Source: Bromus sterilis (taxonomy: Eukaryota > Streptophyta > Magnoliopsida > Poales > Poaceae). From it: 64,000 nt of DNA. The position numbers and the translations under genes are program-made. The number at the start of each line of letters is the position of its first letter. Within the stretch, counting starts at the first letter, position 1. Where the stretch lies: NCBI GenBank assembly GCA_950022295.1, contig OX465601.1, forward strand, positions 76,827,501 through 76,891,500. The letters are read 5' to 3'. The notes under the pieces are model-generated. The model had not been told where the DNA came from. It did no database searches and worked only from the letters and a program-made list of their open reading frames with translations. Positions 1 to 11,038 of this stretch are shown piece by piece.

Positions 1-984
1 GTAAACTTTTCTATAGGGGGGGGGGGGGGTACCCAAGCAAATATATTGATAAGTTACACATCCTTCAATCTTTGTGAAATATGCTACTATTCAAATTTCC
101 GGTACACACTTATATATTTTCAGAAAGATAACAGCAGTTCTGAACTACAGAACCAACCAGGACAAGTATATATCATCCCAGGACAAATTACTGCATGCCC
201 AGTGCCAAACTGACAACTGACAAGAGCTAAGATTCAATCTCAAATTGCAAGCTCGTGTCTGGAATAAAGCTAGCTAGTATCACGCTAGAAAAGATAGGAG
301 CCCTATCGATGTGTTTGCCAAAATTACACCAGGAGGTAAGGACAGTCACAAACGCTAAAGCAATCCAGGACCAGCATCACAAAATCAGGCAAGAACGAAC
401 ACATCGTATACTAAATTTAACAGCCGCTAACACAAGACGCAAGATTGACGGATCCTGCATACTACTCCGTACTTGTGAGTTGTGACGGAACGTGGCGAAA
501 ATAAGCATAAACAGAGGCTACTAAAGCAATAGTGCAAACGAGGAACTTCGTATCTGAGATCGGGGGAGGAGGACTCGGGAGGGAGGGCGAGAAGGAGGCG
601 CACCTAAACGCGAGAAACTGCCTCGCCAAACCACCGTCCGCCGGCGAGAGGAACGCGGGAGCGGGAGTCGCCGCCGGAGTAGAGGAGCTGGTCTTCTTTT
701 TCGAGGGAAAGCTCAAGGCGACGACTGACCAAGACACGATGAGTACCACCAGGCGGCCGAGTCGGTTACAAATAGGTTTTTTTTAGGCAAGTTACAAATA
801 GGTTGTGGGCCTGTGGAGCCGAATCACTGATTGGGCCGATCCGTTGGGCTGACGTGTTGTTGTTGGTCAGTGGGGTGGGCCAACCGCCGCACTGTCACGC
901 GACTTTTTTTTTCTCCGTGTCCGCGCCTCGTCCCCTCCGTCCCTCCCACACCAGCGAGCCAACGGCGGCCTCCTGTTCAACGGA
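1..984. other. 5' flank of the KAPA synthase gene, no firm gene
   Basis: A poly-G run lies near 17-29. On the minus strand a 95-codon open frame (462-749) is rich in Ser/Pro and ends in a hydrophobic stretch, but its first codon is GTG and I find no in-frame ATG. It could be the first exon or leader of a divergent gene running off the left edge, or chance. The interval 750-984 is the likely promoter and 5' UTR of the gene starting at 985. The pyrimidine-rich stretch at about 905-950 fits a plant 5' UTR. Confidence 0.3.
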
Positions 985-3900
985 ATGGCGCAATGGGACG
1001 CGCTCGTGGACGCCGCGCTCGCCGGGCTGGCGTCCAGGAGCCTCCTGCGCGCCACGCGCCCCATCTCCCTGGAGCCGCCGCCCGCGCCTCCGGAGACCTT
1101 CCCGGGCCCCGGCCCGTGGGACCGCGCCGCCGTCGAGATCCGCCTCGACCGCGCCACCCTCCGCCAGTGGCTCGCCGAAGGTCCGCAGCAGCGTCAATAT
1201 CGCACACTTGCTCGCACTTATACCCTAGACAAGTCAATTCCTCTTGGCTATTTGTGTGTGTTGCTTTGCTGCCTTGCTGCGTGAGCGTGACTGTCCCTGT
1301 TAGCTGTTACGATATGGTTTTGCCAAAACGATTAAAAAAAAAAGGCTTCATAGTTTTGTTCATGCTCACTGTTTCCGATTGTATTAAACTTTGAAGATTT
1401 ACTGGTAGTGCTCACTACATGGCTTGTTCATGGGCATGCTTGGTTTAGGTGGCGAGGCCAGTGGCCAAGAAGAGGAACTGGGTGAGAAGCTCATTCTTTT
1501 CTCCGGTAATGACTACTTGGGACTCAGCTCACACCCGGCAGTCCGTGAGGCCGCAGCCAAGGTGTGCAAGTTCTGCACTCGCGGTGACTGTTTAGTTCTA
1601 TGGAGTGCTCTGATTCTACTAGTCTCTAATTGAGCTAACGATTGGGTGCGTTTTCTAGGCAGCTCAAGAGTACGGCATGGGCCCGAGAGGCTCCGCGTTG
1701 ATATGTGGGTATACTACTTATCACAAATTGGTGGAGGAATCATTGGCAGAGTTGAAGAAAAAGGAGGTGTTATTTCGGAGTGGCTTGAGTTTAACTAGCC
1801 ATTATTTCACAAGTTTTGCATCCTTACTGTGAAGTTTATTTTTACAGGATTGCCTTCTCTGCCCCACCGGGTTTTCTGCTAATATGGCTGTGATGACTGC
1901 TCTGGGAAGTATCAGCTCTCTTTTGGCGGTTGGCAGAAAACCCACAGAGGATGAGAGAATTGCTATTTTTTCAGATGCTCTGAATCATGCTTCGATCATC
2001 GATGGGATTCGCCTTATTGAGCGACAACAAGAAGCTGTAGTGTTTGTCTACAAGCACTGTGACATGTCCCATCTTGATTTCCTCATGTATGTTGTTCACT
2101 TCTCAGTCATAATATGCCATATGTAACCATTAACTGAGTTAACTACAAATAAAAGGTCATTATCCGTGCAGATCCAGTTGCCCAATAGAAAAGAAAGTCG
2201 TTGTCACAGATAGGTAAGCTTTTCTCAAAGTTAATTTCCTCATTCAAGAAGTATATTTATGATTGTGTCAAGTATTAAGTAGAGGCATGCTTATGTATGC
2301 ATGTTGTCAGATCACCAAATTCAGACGCTCTTTTATTGATACAATGCAGCTTGTTCAGCATGGATGGTGATTTTGCTCCATTACCTGAACTTGCGAAACT
2401 ACGCAGGAAGTATGGATTTTTATTGGTCATCGATGATGTTAGTAATTTTATCTCCCCTCGGATACGTTTTTACAGAGTGTCTTATTAATCGATTTTGTTG
2501 TGATTTTCCTTGAACAGGCACATGGAACACTTGTTTGTGGTGATAATGGTGGTGGTACGCCCGAGTTGCTTGGATGTGAGAGTGAAATTGACATAAGTGT
2601 TGGCACCTTAAGCAAGGCTGCTGGCTGCCAGGGTGGGTTTGTAGCATGCAGGTAAACAAACACTTCGATCAGGCTGTAGTATGAATGCAAACACTTCTAT
2701 ACATACGGTAGTGATTTTAGAAAGAAAAATAACGAGATCATATAAAGTGATTTTCAAGGTTCTGGATCATGTCAGCTAGGTTAGCTGTGACAAATTTGCA
2801 CCACAGTGTCTCATGTTTATAATTCAATGAACAAGAGATAACTTGTTATGCAACACTCGCTTTCCTACACGTTATATATAATAGGTTATCTTGATAGTTT
2901 ACTGCCTAATAACTAAAATTTGCAATGTGTTGAGCAGCACCCGATGGAAGAGTTTAATTCAGTCGCGAGGTCGTTCCTTCATTTTTTCAACTGCTTTGCC
3001 AGTGCCAGTAGTTGCTTCTGTTCAAGGTAATATTCACAACATACCAACTATGTCGCAGAACCCTCTAAAATGAATATCTCAAGCTAGCAGTCTGTCATTG
3101 TTGTGTTCCATATATTGAGCTGATGCCCAATATTTATTTCTATCAATACTTCCTCTTACCTTGTTTTCAATAGGAAATGTTTAAAATGATGTCTAGTGCT
3201 TTCACATTGGTCAGTAAGAATGATAACCGAATACAAACACTAAAGCTAGTTTAAAAAACTATAGTTATCAGGAAATTGTATTTTTCTCAACGAGAAACTA
3301 TCACGTTTCTTCAAATATCCCTGATGTGTTTTCTGATTCCAGCGGCACTCCATGTCTCAAGGAAGGAACGATGGCGGAGATCATTGATCTGGAGGCATGT
3401 GCAGTATTTTGCCTCCTTGACTAAACTCGATATAACTAGTCCCATAATTTCCATAGTAGTAGGAAGTGAAGAAGCAGCACTTAGGGCTGGCAGGTTGTCT
3501 CTCCTTCCATTATTAGTTAGTGGTAATCTGGGTCATCTTATGTTCCTAATTATTCCATTTTGGAACTGCAGGCATATGCTAAGATCTGGATTTCATGTTA
3601 CACCAATTCGACCACCCACTGTGCCGCCCAACTCGTGCAGGTCCCTCCTCCCTACTGTTTGTTGCACTTGCAATCCAGTGTCCTGTCATGAACTTCACCA
3701 TCTAGAACCTGCAACCATGTGTCCAAGTAACTGGACTAGGACTGTAGGCTAAGGGTGTATAGTACATTGTCATAAACTCATAATTAACAAGATTTTAGTA
3801 CTTATAGTCACATATCTTGATCAATAAATCGAATGGGACTCTGTTTCAACTATCGACCAAGAGTAACTGACCATGAATCTCTTGGCAGGCTGCGGATAAC

Positions 3901-4030
3901 TCTTAGTGCTTCTCATTCCTCGGATGACATCAAGAGGCTGGTCGATGCGCTCACTCCCTGGCTACCTGACAAACATGCCAAGCAGAGTTTTGTCGAGGGG
4001 CATGCTGGTGTTGTAGCATCAAGACTTTAA
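985..4030 (+). CDS. BIOF: 8-amino-7-oxononanoate (KAPA) synthase, 11 exons
   Basis: This PLP enzyme condenses pimeloyl-CoA (or pimeloyl-ACP) with L-alanine to give KAPA, the first committed step of biotin synthesis. Exons with GT-AG borders: 985-1180, 1449-1561, 1659-1766, 1848-2086, 2172-2213, 2350-2437, 2518-2651, 2938-3026, 3343-3493, 3572-3640, 3889-4030. They sum to 1371 nt, or 456 aa, in frame throughout. Family landmarks are FSGNDYLGLSSHP (exon 2), the PLP-stacking His186 in LNHASIIDG, Asp261 and His264 in VIDDAHG, and the Schiff-base Lys295 in GTLSKAAG. The last residues are SRL, a canonical peroxisomal PTS1, which fits reports that plant KAPA synthases are peroxisomal. The start is the only ATG giving the long alanine-rich N-terminus, and no lesion is visible. 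The gene is convergent with the one at 5317-6390. Confidence 0.95.
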
Positions 4031-5316
4031 GCACTGCGAGCTGAATATTTTAGGAGGCGATGCTAGATTTCCTGGATTGCTTGGAAGAAAACCGAGGAAT
4101 AACTCGGTCGATGTTGACATGATCATCCTTTTTCACACACGGCAAAAATATTTCCATAATTGGTAACATATGATGATCTTATGGGGCATACTACCCTGAA
4201 ACACATACTACTATTGATGTAGAGCTGGATTTGGGTAATTTCCATATTGGGAGCTTGAGACTGTTGTATAACTGGAAACATCCTTGATGCTGCTGCCAAG
4301 TAAGTAGAGTCTACCAAACTGTCTAGTAAACAATGTCCTGTTTGGAATGCAGGAATTTCAGATGGAATGTAAACAATGATCCTTGTTACTACCGGCCTCT
4401 TTGGAACAAAGAAATTTCATGGGGTCGGTTCAATTCTCACAGGAACAGGAAACAATTACTGGTATCTCAACCAGGGCATGATCAAACACACAAGAAGCGT
4501 CCATCAAATATTTTTCCAAGCAGGAATGCAGACATATATAAACATAATAAGTGAAATAAGCATAATATATGAAACGGAAGTAAACACACATTATTCCATA
4601 CTACCCTGAAACACATACGGAGTACTACTATTGATGTAGAGCTTGATTTGGGTAATCCCATATTGGGAGCTTGAGACTGTTGTATAACTGGAAACATCTT
4701 TGATGGTCATACTACTATTGATGTAGAGCTTGATTTGGGTAATTTCCATATTGGAAGCTTGAGACTGTTGTATAACTAGAAACATCCTTGATGCTGCCAT
4801 GTAACTAGAGTCTACCAAACTGTCTGGTACACAATGGCCTGTTTGGAATGCAGGAATTTCAGATGGAATGTAAACAATGATCCTCGTTACTACCAGCCTC
4901 TCTTTGGAACAAAGGAATTTCATGTATGGTTGAATTCTTGCAGGAACAGGAAACAATTACCGATATCTCAAACCAGGGCATGATCAAACACACAAGAAGC
5001 GTTGATCAAGCATTTTCTTTTTCCAAGCAGGAATGCAGACATATAAACATAATAACTGAAAGAAGCATATATATCTGAAGCGGAAGTAAACACACATTAT
5101 TCCATATATGTAAACAAGGCAAGCACAAAGCACAAACTGGACACACACACACACATAGTATATCGATGGTCTCATGCCTCGAGTCTCTGTCTCTGGACCG
5201 ATCGATGGAGTAGTAGGTAGCTAATTAACTGAGTAACTGTGCCATGGCACACCATGCACGGAGCTTAATTGTAAGGCTAGGTAGCAGCTGCATGCATGCA
5301 TGGATGAAGCAAGCAT
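4031..5316. repeat. Triplicated spacer between convergent genes
   Basis: The spacer holds direct repeats. A unit starting near 4193 (ACACATACTACTATTGATG) restarts near 4606 as a short partial copy and again near 4709. The two long copies (about 4200-4596 and 4709-5105) each run through GAATGCAGGAATTTCAGATG and AACAAAGGAATTTCAT-like blocks, and end in CACACATTATTCCATA. The CCTGTTTGGAAT and CCTCTTTGGAAC blocks resemble MITE termini, so a duplicated MITE-bearing segment is possible. The 3' UTRs of both flanking genes probably reach into it. Confidence 0.75.
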
Positions 5317-6390
5317 TCAAGCTTGGAAGCTGTAGCTCTTGGAGCTGGGCACGTAGACCCTGGCCCAGAGGTGCTTGCCCTTGATGAGGTACTTGGCCGT
5401 GGGCTCGCCCCCGAGCAGCACCGAGATCATCTCCGGGTCATGCAGCACCACCCTCCCGTACACCGGCAGCTGCCCCGGCGCCGGCCTCTCCACCATCACC
5501 GTCTCCACGCACGGCCCGTGCAGCCTGCATCAATCAATCCAATAATCCATGCATGCATATGTATTATGACCGTACAAACACGTACATGGAGCAGAGATTA
5601 ATTGGTTGATCGATGGCAGTGGAGCTTACGAGTTGAAGAACTCGGCGATCTCGTCCTTGTCGATGGGGTAGCCGCGGGAGAAGGTGATGAAGAGCGAGCG
5701 GTACTCCTCTGGGATGATCGGCTCCGGAGGGGGGTTGCTGATGCTGTTGATGATCTGCTCTGCAAGGGGGTCGATGATCTGGTCTGGAAGGAGGTTGAAG
5801 ATCTGCTGCTGCTCCGGCGGCATCCGGATCGGGGACCACGGCTCCGCCATGGCGTTCAGCTGGGAATGGGATTGGAGGGCTGCTGGTGCTGGGGCGTTGG
5901 CGGCCCTGGCGAGCGCGGCGGAAGTGCCGACGGCGCGCGGCAGGGAGGCGGTGTCGGTGCTGGTCTTGGGCAGGAAGACGGCGTCGTCGGAGGCGCAGAC
6001 GTCGTCGAGGACGACGCGGCAGACGTTCTTGTAGAGCGCCTTGACGCCGCCCATGATGGTGTCGCGGTGCTTGTCGAAGTAGGTGACGTCGTCGATGGGC
6101 TCGTTGAGGAGCGCGTTGGTGCAGGGGATGACGGTGCTGGCGCCGGCGAGCTGGCGGCCGGCGAGGCGGGCGAGGCACGCCAGCGCCTCGTCGACGAAGC
6201 GGACCACCACGGGGCCCGGGAGCGCGGACGCGCGGTGCATGAACTTGTCGTTCCCCACGGACTCGAACCACAGCCACAGCGCGATCACCCACCTCATGCT
6301 CTCCTTCTCCTGCCCTAGGTCGCACACCAGCCGGTGGAACATGCTGCGCTCCTGCGCGTGGTATATCGAGAGCTCAACCAGTCCGGCCAT
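5317..6390 (-). CDS. RRM-like (alpha-beta plait) protein, two exons
   Basis: Exon 1 is 6390-5630 and exon 2 is 5524-5317. The GT-AG intron 5525-5629 splits a Ser codon, giving 322 aa. The N-terminal 150 residues are helical and Trp/Leu-rich with no domain I recognise (MAGLVELSIYHAQERSMF..., WVIALWLWFESVG). A proline-rich linker (EPWSPIRMPPEQQQ) follows. The C-terminal ~90 residues look like a degenerate RRM: LFITFSRGYPIDKDEIAEFF resembles strand 1 plus helix 1, and YLIKGKHLWARVYVP the last strand. The strand-3 segment VYGRVVLHDP lacks the usual RNP1 aromatics, so RNA binding is not assured. The family occurs in plants as uncharacterised nucleotide-binding-plait proteins. The ATG at 6390 gives the full frame. 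Confidence 0.82.
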
Positions 6391-7590
6391 GGCCGCCTAG
6401 CTACTACCCACTAGGCTAGCTACCACTACCTCTCTCAGCCCCTCACTCTACAGTCTACACAAACCCTCTCTCTCTGATCTCTCTCGAGCGCTTGCTCGTG
6501 GATGGCAATGGCAGGGCGAGGCGGGGTTGATAAAGGCGAGCGGGCTGGCAAGATGGGTGCTCTGGCACGCCGCGCGCGAGGGGGGCGAGAGCGTGCGTCC
6601 ACAGAGGTTTGTTGCGCGGCCGGCTACGAGACAAGCCAGGGTGAGCACGGCTCGCTGTATGGACACACGGCACCCTTGGATCCAATGCATCACATGGAAA
6701 GCTAGGCCGCCTCACCCGCCGGTTGCCGGCGCGGTGATCAGGAGCTAACTGAAACCCCTACGCTAAACCCGCGGTGAGGACCAGTAACTTCGCCGTGTTT
6801 ACATGCCCGCCCCGGGTAGCCGCCTGCCGTTCGTCGCGGCTCGCGAAAAGGCTTGCGGGTAAGCTGCAGAGGACGTGGAAAGGAGGCGATCGAGGCCATG
6901 GATGCCATGCTAGGGTGGTGGTTCCTTGATCTCGGCTGCATATGATCTGGAATGCATCCCAGCTCAGCGCCATCCGCCATGAACCATGCGTGTTCAGTTC
7001 ACCGTCGTTGGTCTTATCTGAAGGATGATTCAATGTGAGCGTTGTTGTTTACTGCGCCTGCTTCCACGCAAAGGTAAAACGGACAAGAATGGAGGGATAA
7101 GCACACCTTCGGTTACCAAAACGACAATGCCAAAAAGCTCATTGCAGCTAGCCGGAACCATCCTGGATCTTTCTCCCTACGCCACGCCTTAATCTTGTGG
7201 AGCGGGTCTAGCGCAGAGCCGCAGGATGAAGGTGAACTCACCTGGGATAGATTAATTTGGCGTCTACTTCTTTAATCTACTCCGTAGAATGCATTAATAG
7301 GCCATGGAAATTTCCCAATTATACGGCGATTCAACCCGGTCCATCTAGAGAGAAATTGTTAGCTACTGTATAAAACTTGTTATCGGTTCGGGGGATGAAA
7401 TTTGTGAACAAACTGATGTACGTCTACCCTCTTCTTGACACGATTAGATCGGAGCCAAAAAAAAATTCTCTAGGGTGGAAGAGGGAGGGGAGAGGATTTG
7501 AACTCACCCAATTTGCTAGCGAACCTCCGTTGGTATTGCCGAATGACAATAGGGGCGGAGCAGACAATTGATGCTTTCGGAAGAAAAGGA
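6391..7590. other. Intergenic, upstream of the RRM-like gene
   Basis: The first ~100 bases upstream of the minus-strand ATG hold a CT/GA-rich tract (about 6429-6490) that would form its promoter or 5' UTR. The rest has short GC-rich open frames on both strands with no family resemblance. I see nothing else in it. Confidence 0.5.
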
Positions 7591-7659
7591 TTTACGGAGA
7601 GGGGAAACTTCTATACCAGGAACTTTCACATGGATAAACCAAACGAAAAGAAGCATATG

Positions 7660-7862
7660 TGTCACCCCCTCCTCGTCTTCGATGAATCACCACAATCGGT
7701 AAGGAGGGGTATGTCCCTCCCCGTCGTCGATGAATCACCAGACAGTAGGAAGGGGTTTGTACAAGACCCCCTCCCCCCCATCGTCGATGAATCATCAAAG
7801 TCGATAGTAAGGGGTTCGTACAAGACCCCTCCCTCCCCGTCATCGATGAATCACTGGGGGCG
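7660..7862. repeat. Minisatellite, about 60-bp period, degenerate
   Basis: Four imperfect units share a core reading TCGATGAATCA preceded by a C-rich run. Cores lie near 7678, 7727, 7781 and 7842. A 13-base G run follows at about 7871. The unit repeats AAGGGG and GTACAAGACCCC. The repeat is non-coding. Confidence 0.75.
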
Positions 7863-8049
7863 GTATGAGAGGGGGGGGGGGGGGTCAGGAGGCCCGCTAG
7901 GGGAGAGTGGAGAGATGGAGCTGGAGCTGGAAACTTTCTTTATATAGCCTCGTCGGCGGAGAATTCGAGGTGAAAGGGATTGATACTTGCAACCTAGGAA
8001 CGGTCACGAGATTCCGGCTGGCCGACTAGCTGGCAACCATCACAAGATT

Positions 8050-8228
8050 TTTTTACGCAACATTTCAATGGGAACCCCCCCCCCCTCGGCCACCACATAT
8101 CTCGCCTACCCACACACACACACGCAATACCTCTATTCAATAGCTTTACCGAGACACGAGACTGCCTTACACAACATTTCAAGGGGCGGGGCGGGGCCGG
8201 GGGGAGCACACCGCCTACCCATCCCATA

Positions 8229-8294
<66 letters not shown>

Positions 8295-8325
8295 CCCAAT
8301 AGCTTTACCAAGACATGAATGAGTT
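8050..8325. repeat. (CA)n microsatellite within a duplicated segment
   Basis: A CA tract of more than 60 bases spans about 8230-8292. The flanking segment is duplicated: the phrases AACATTTCAA, GCCTACCCA and CAATAGCTTTACC occur on both sides (8058-8150 and 8176-8310). The 340-base open frames across it are dinucleotide artefacts. Confidence 0.85.
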
Positions 8326-8650
8326 TAAAGCCCAAGATAAATGAGAGTTTTCTTTTCTCCCAATCTAATATAAATAGATTTTAAGCTCATTAAATCCCAA
8401 GCCAAGTGGGTAAGCTATTTCCAAAAGAACTAGATCGTGTAAATATGTATTTATATTGGCATCCACTTGAAATGACGAGTTATAGTGTTCGGGCGTTCCA
8501 CAAAGGAAATATCAAACCCATCTTTGGTTCATCTGAATCCACGTGCTTGCTAGGCTTTTTCCCGGCACCTCTTGATCCTTTTCTTCCTACCCCTAAACAA
8601 ATTTCTCTCCATGGAGACTCCCCATTCCTATCTCCCCACCTTCAACCGTT
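8326..8650. other. Unassigned spacer left of the copia solo LTR
   Basis: Low-complexity AT-rich then C-rich sequence with no recognisable gene. It is the left half of the original insertion site and continues directly at 10475 once the LTR and one TSD are removed. Confidence 0.5.
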
Positions 8651-8655
8651 GAGTC

Positions 8656-10474
8656 TGTTGGAATTGTGCCCTAGAGGCAATAATAAATTGTATTATTATA
8701 ATTCCAGGTTCATTATTAATGTTTATATGTCTATGCTATAACTGCAATGGCTTATGCAGAGGTTTTCCAAGTAGCATGTTAACTGCCTCCGGAGGAAAAC
8801 CCATATGCAGGTGTGGAGTATAAACACCAAGTGTTCTTAGTCTGCCTCTAGGACTAACCCGTGTGTTATGGATGACATGTTTTCCTGTTCATAGGGCATT
8901 GGAAATGCCGGTAACACATGGGAGCACATTGTTGCCAGAACAAGGGTGCTGAACCGACCCATTTGTATGATTTACTTTGAGATCACATCGTTCCCATGTT
9001 ATAAGTAAAATCATCTAAAGTTAATATGCATGTGTCCTTCATGACCATAAGAATGTTTCGTAACTTCATACCGAAGGGTGGGTTTTGACACTGTCCCAAC
9101 ACCACCCGTAACAGGCGTGGCAATAACGGCTTTGATCACTCACACCCGAAAGTGTGTCAAGGGACTTAACGATTCGAGTTGGGAATTTGCTCCTCTAACG
9201 ATGGAGAGATACTTCTGTGGGCCCTCTCGGTATTACGGCATCTAACATCGTCTAGCCAGACACTATGAATTGATCACAAGGGATACCAGAATACTAAACG
9301 AGAAAACTGGAACAAAACAGAAAGGAGGATGACTTGGTATAATGGTTAATGGTTAATCATGCGGATACCTAATAGATCTCACCTCAGGTTTTGTATAGTA
9401 TCGTGAAGCAAAAGGACTGGCATGTTAAGCTTGTGGTTCACTCGAATTTATATTCGTGTAGGTACGGGAACCGTTATGGGTGTCCATGGCTCCGCTATCG
9501 GTTATTGTTCCGCGGGAAAGTAAGTTTCCGGTTCATGTCCGTATCCTACCGAACCTATGGGGTCACACACTTAAAGGTAGATGATCTGTAGAGTAATAGA
9601 GTGATAGGATCATGTATTAATCACACCGCGAAAGTCTCGGAGTGATCGGGTTATAATCGATGAGAAAACCGGAACCGTTTCGGGGACCCGGTAAAGTACC
9701 GGGAAGAGTTTTGAGAAAACCCGGAGGGCCGGAAAAGTTCCGAGTTGGTCTAGATATATTTCATATTCATTTATTAAGTATTTTGAAAAGGTTTCGGAAT
9801 TAAATTAATAAATTTAATATATATATGGGCTCCCTCTCACTTGGAAGGCCCAAGTGGGGAGGGAGCACTTGGGCCAAGGGAGCCCAAGAGGGGAGGGCGC
9901 CTTGGGGGGGCTTCCAGGAAGCTTCCCTCCTCCCCCCTTGGCGCAACCCTAGGGAGGGGAACCCTAGGGCGCAGCCCCTAGGGCTTCCCCCTCCTCCAAG
10001 GAGGCTCCCCTCCCCCTCCCCCTATAAATAGAGGAGGTGGGGGCACCCCTTCAATGTACAATTTAGATTGCTCTTCGCCGAAGGGCTCCCCCCTCTCTCT
10101 CCCTCTCATTAGATCCAATCTCCACCCTCCCGAAGGGCTGGTCCTCCCTCCTCTCTACTCCGGTGGCGCCGAGCTCTGGACGGCGGAGCCCTGCCGGATC
10201 ATCTACACTGTACGTGTGGATCAACCGTAGAGAGATCGTACATTCGATCTTCGTTTGAGGGACTCCACGGTGATTAGATTTGTTCATGGGAGTGTTCATC
10301 TTCACGCTTCTCCGACTCTCCATCAACATCTTCCGCTGCGAGAGAAGTGCATCCGTTGAGCGATTGCAAGAAGGTAACAAGATCGATAATCTTGTCTGCA
10401 TCTTCCTAGATCCGTTCTTGGGTTTGGTTTTCGTAGTGCCGGAAATTTTTTGTTTTCTTCTCCGAATCCCAACA
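8656..10474 (+). mobile_element. Solo LTR, Ty1/copia BARE/WIS/Angela type
   Basis: It begins TGTTGGAATTGTGCCCTAGA and ends CCGAATCCCAACA, matching my memory of the BARE-1/WIS/Angela LTR termini and the roughly 1.8-kb LTR length (1819 bp here). It is flanked by a perfect 5-bp target duplication, gagtc, at 8651-8655 and 10475-10479. No primer-binding site, gag or pol is attached, so it is a solo LTR left by LTR-LTR recombination. The exact subfamily is uncertain. Confidence 0.93.
10023..10030 (+). promoter_or_regulatory. TATA box of the copia LTR
   Basis: TATAAATA follows a C-rich U3 stretch and precedes a pyrimidine-rich leader, the expected place for the LTR core promoter. Confidence 0.7.
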
Positions 10475-11038
10475 GAGTCCCCCTCCCTCTTTCCTCTCTC
10501 CACTCTCCCCAGGTCCTCCTTAGTCATTACACCTTGGACGACCTCGAGAGTTGAAGAGGAGGACACCACCATATGACAAGCTATCTAAGCTATCTCCACC
10601 AACGAGTAAGGGCCTCACTACTACCTCTGCTTTATCCTGATGCATTGTTGGATGCAAACACCAACTACCTCATGAGCTCCAACAAGCCTCCATGGATGAT
10701 TAGCACGAGGAGCCCATCATCAATGTCGACAGGGAGGGGCTCTGACACTAGGATTCATGTCTTCATTAGCAAGTGCTTCTTCCTCTATCGGCTTCGGTAG
10801 ATGTGCAAACCAATGCACCAACAAGCTTGTTCAAAATCTTTAAAGAAGAAAGGTAGTGGAACCAAATTTTCAAGAAGTTTATCGAGCATTGTTACGGTTG
10901 TTTGTTAATGGAATATGTGAGTTTATGGTGCGCAATAGGAGACAATACTATAACACTAATGATTTTATGCAATATTGATTATTTTTTTCATAGATTGTTG
11001 CATGTTGCTTCAGTAAAGTATGTTTGATGTTGCACACC
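10475..11038. other. Unassigned spacer between two solo LTRs
   Basis: Right half of the copia target followed by AT-rich sequence. Short open frames such as 10573-10800 have no recognisable similarity. The final five bases (acacc, 11034-11038) are the left TSD of the next element. Confidence 0.5.

Noticed and set aside
5602..6318. 238-codon plus-strand frame
   Set aside because: Antisense shadow of the GC-rich first exon of the RRM-like gene.
7994..8335. 113-codon frame with a Cys-Val run
   Set aside because: Translation of the CA microsatellite.
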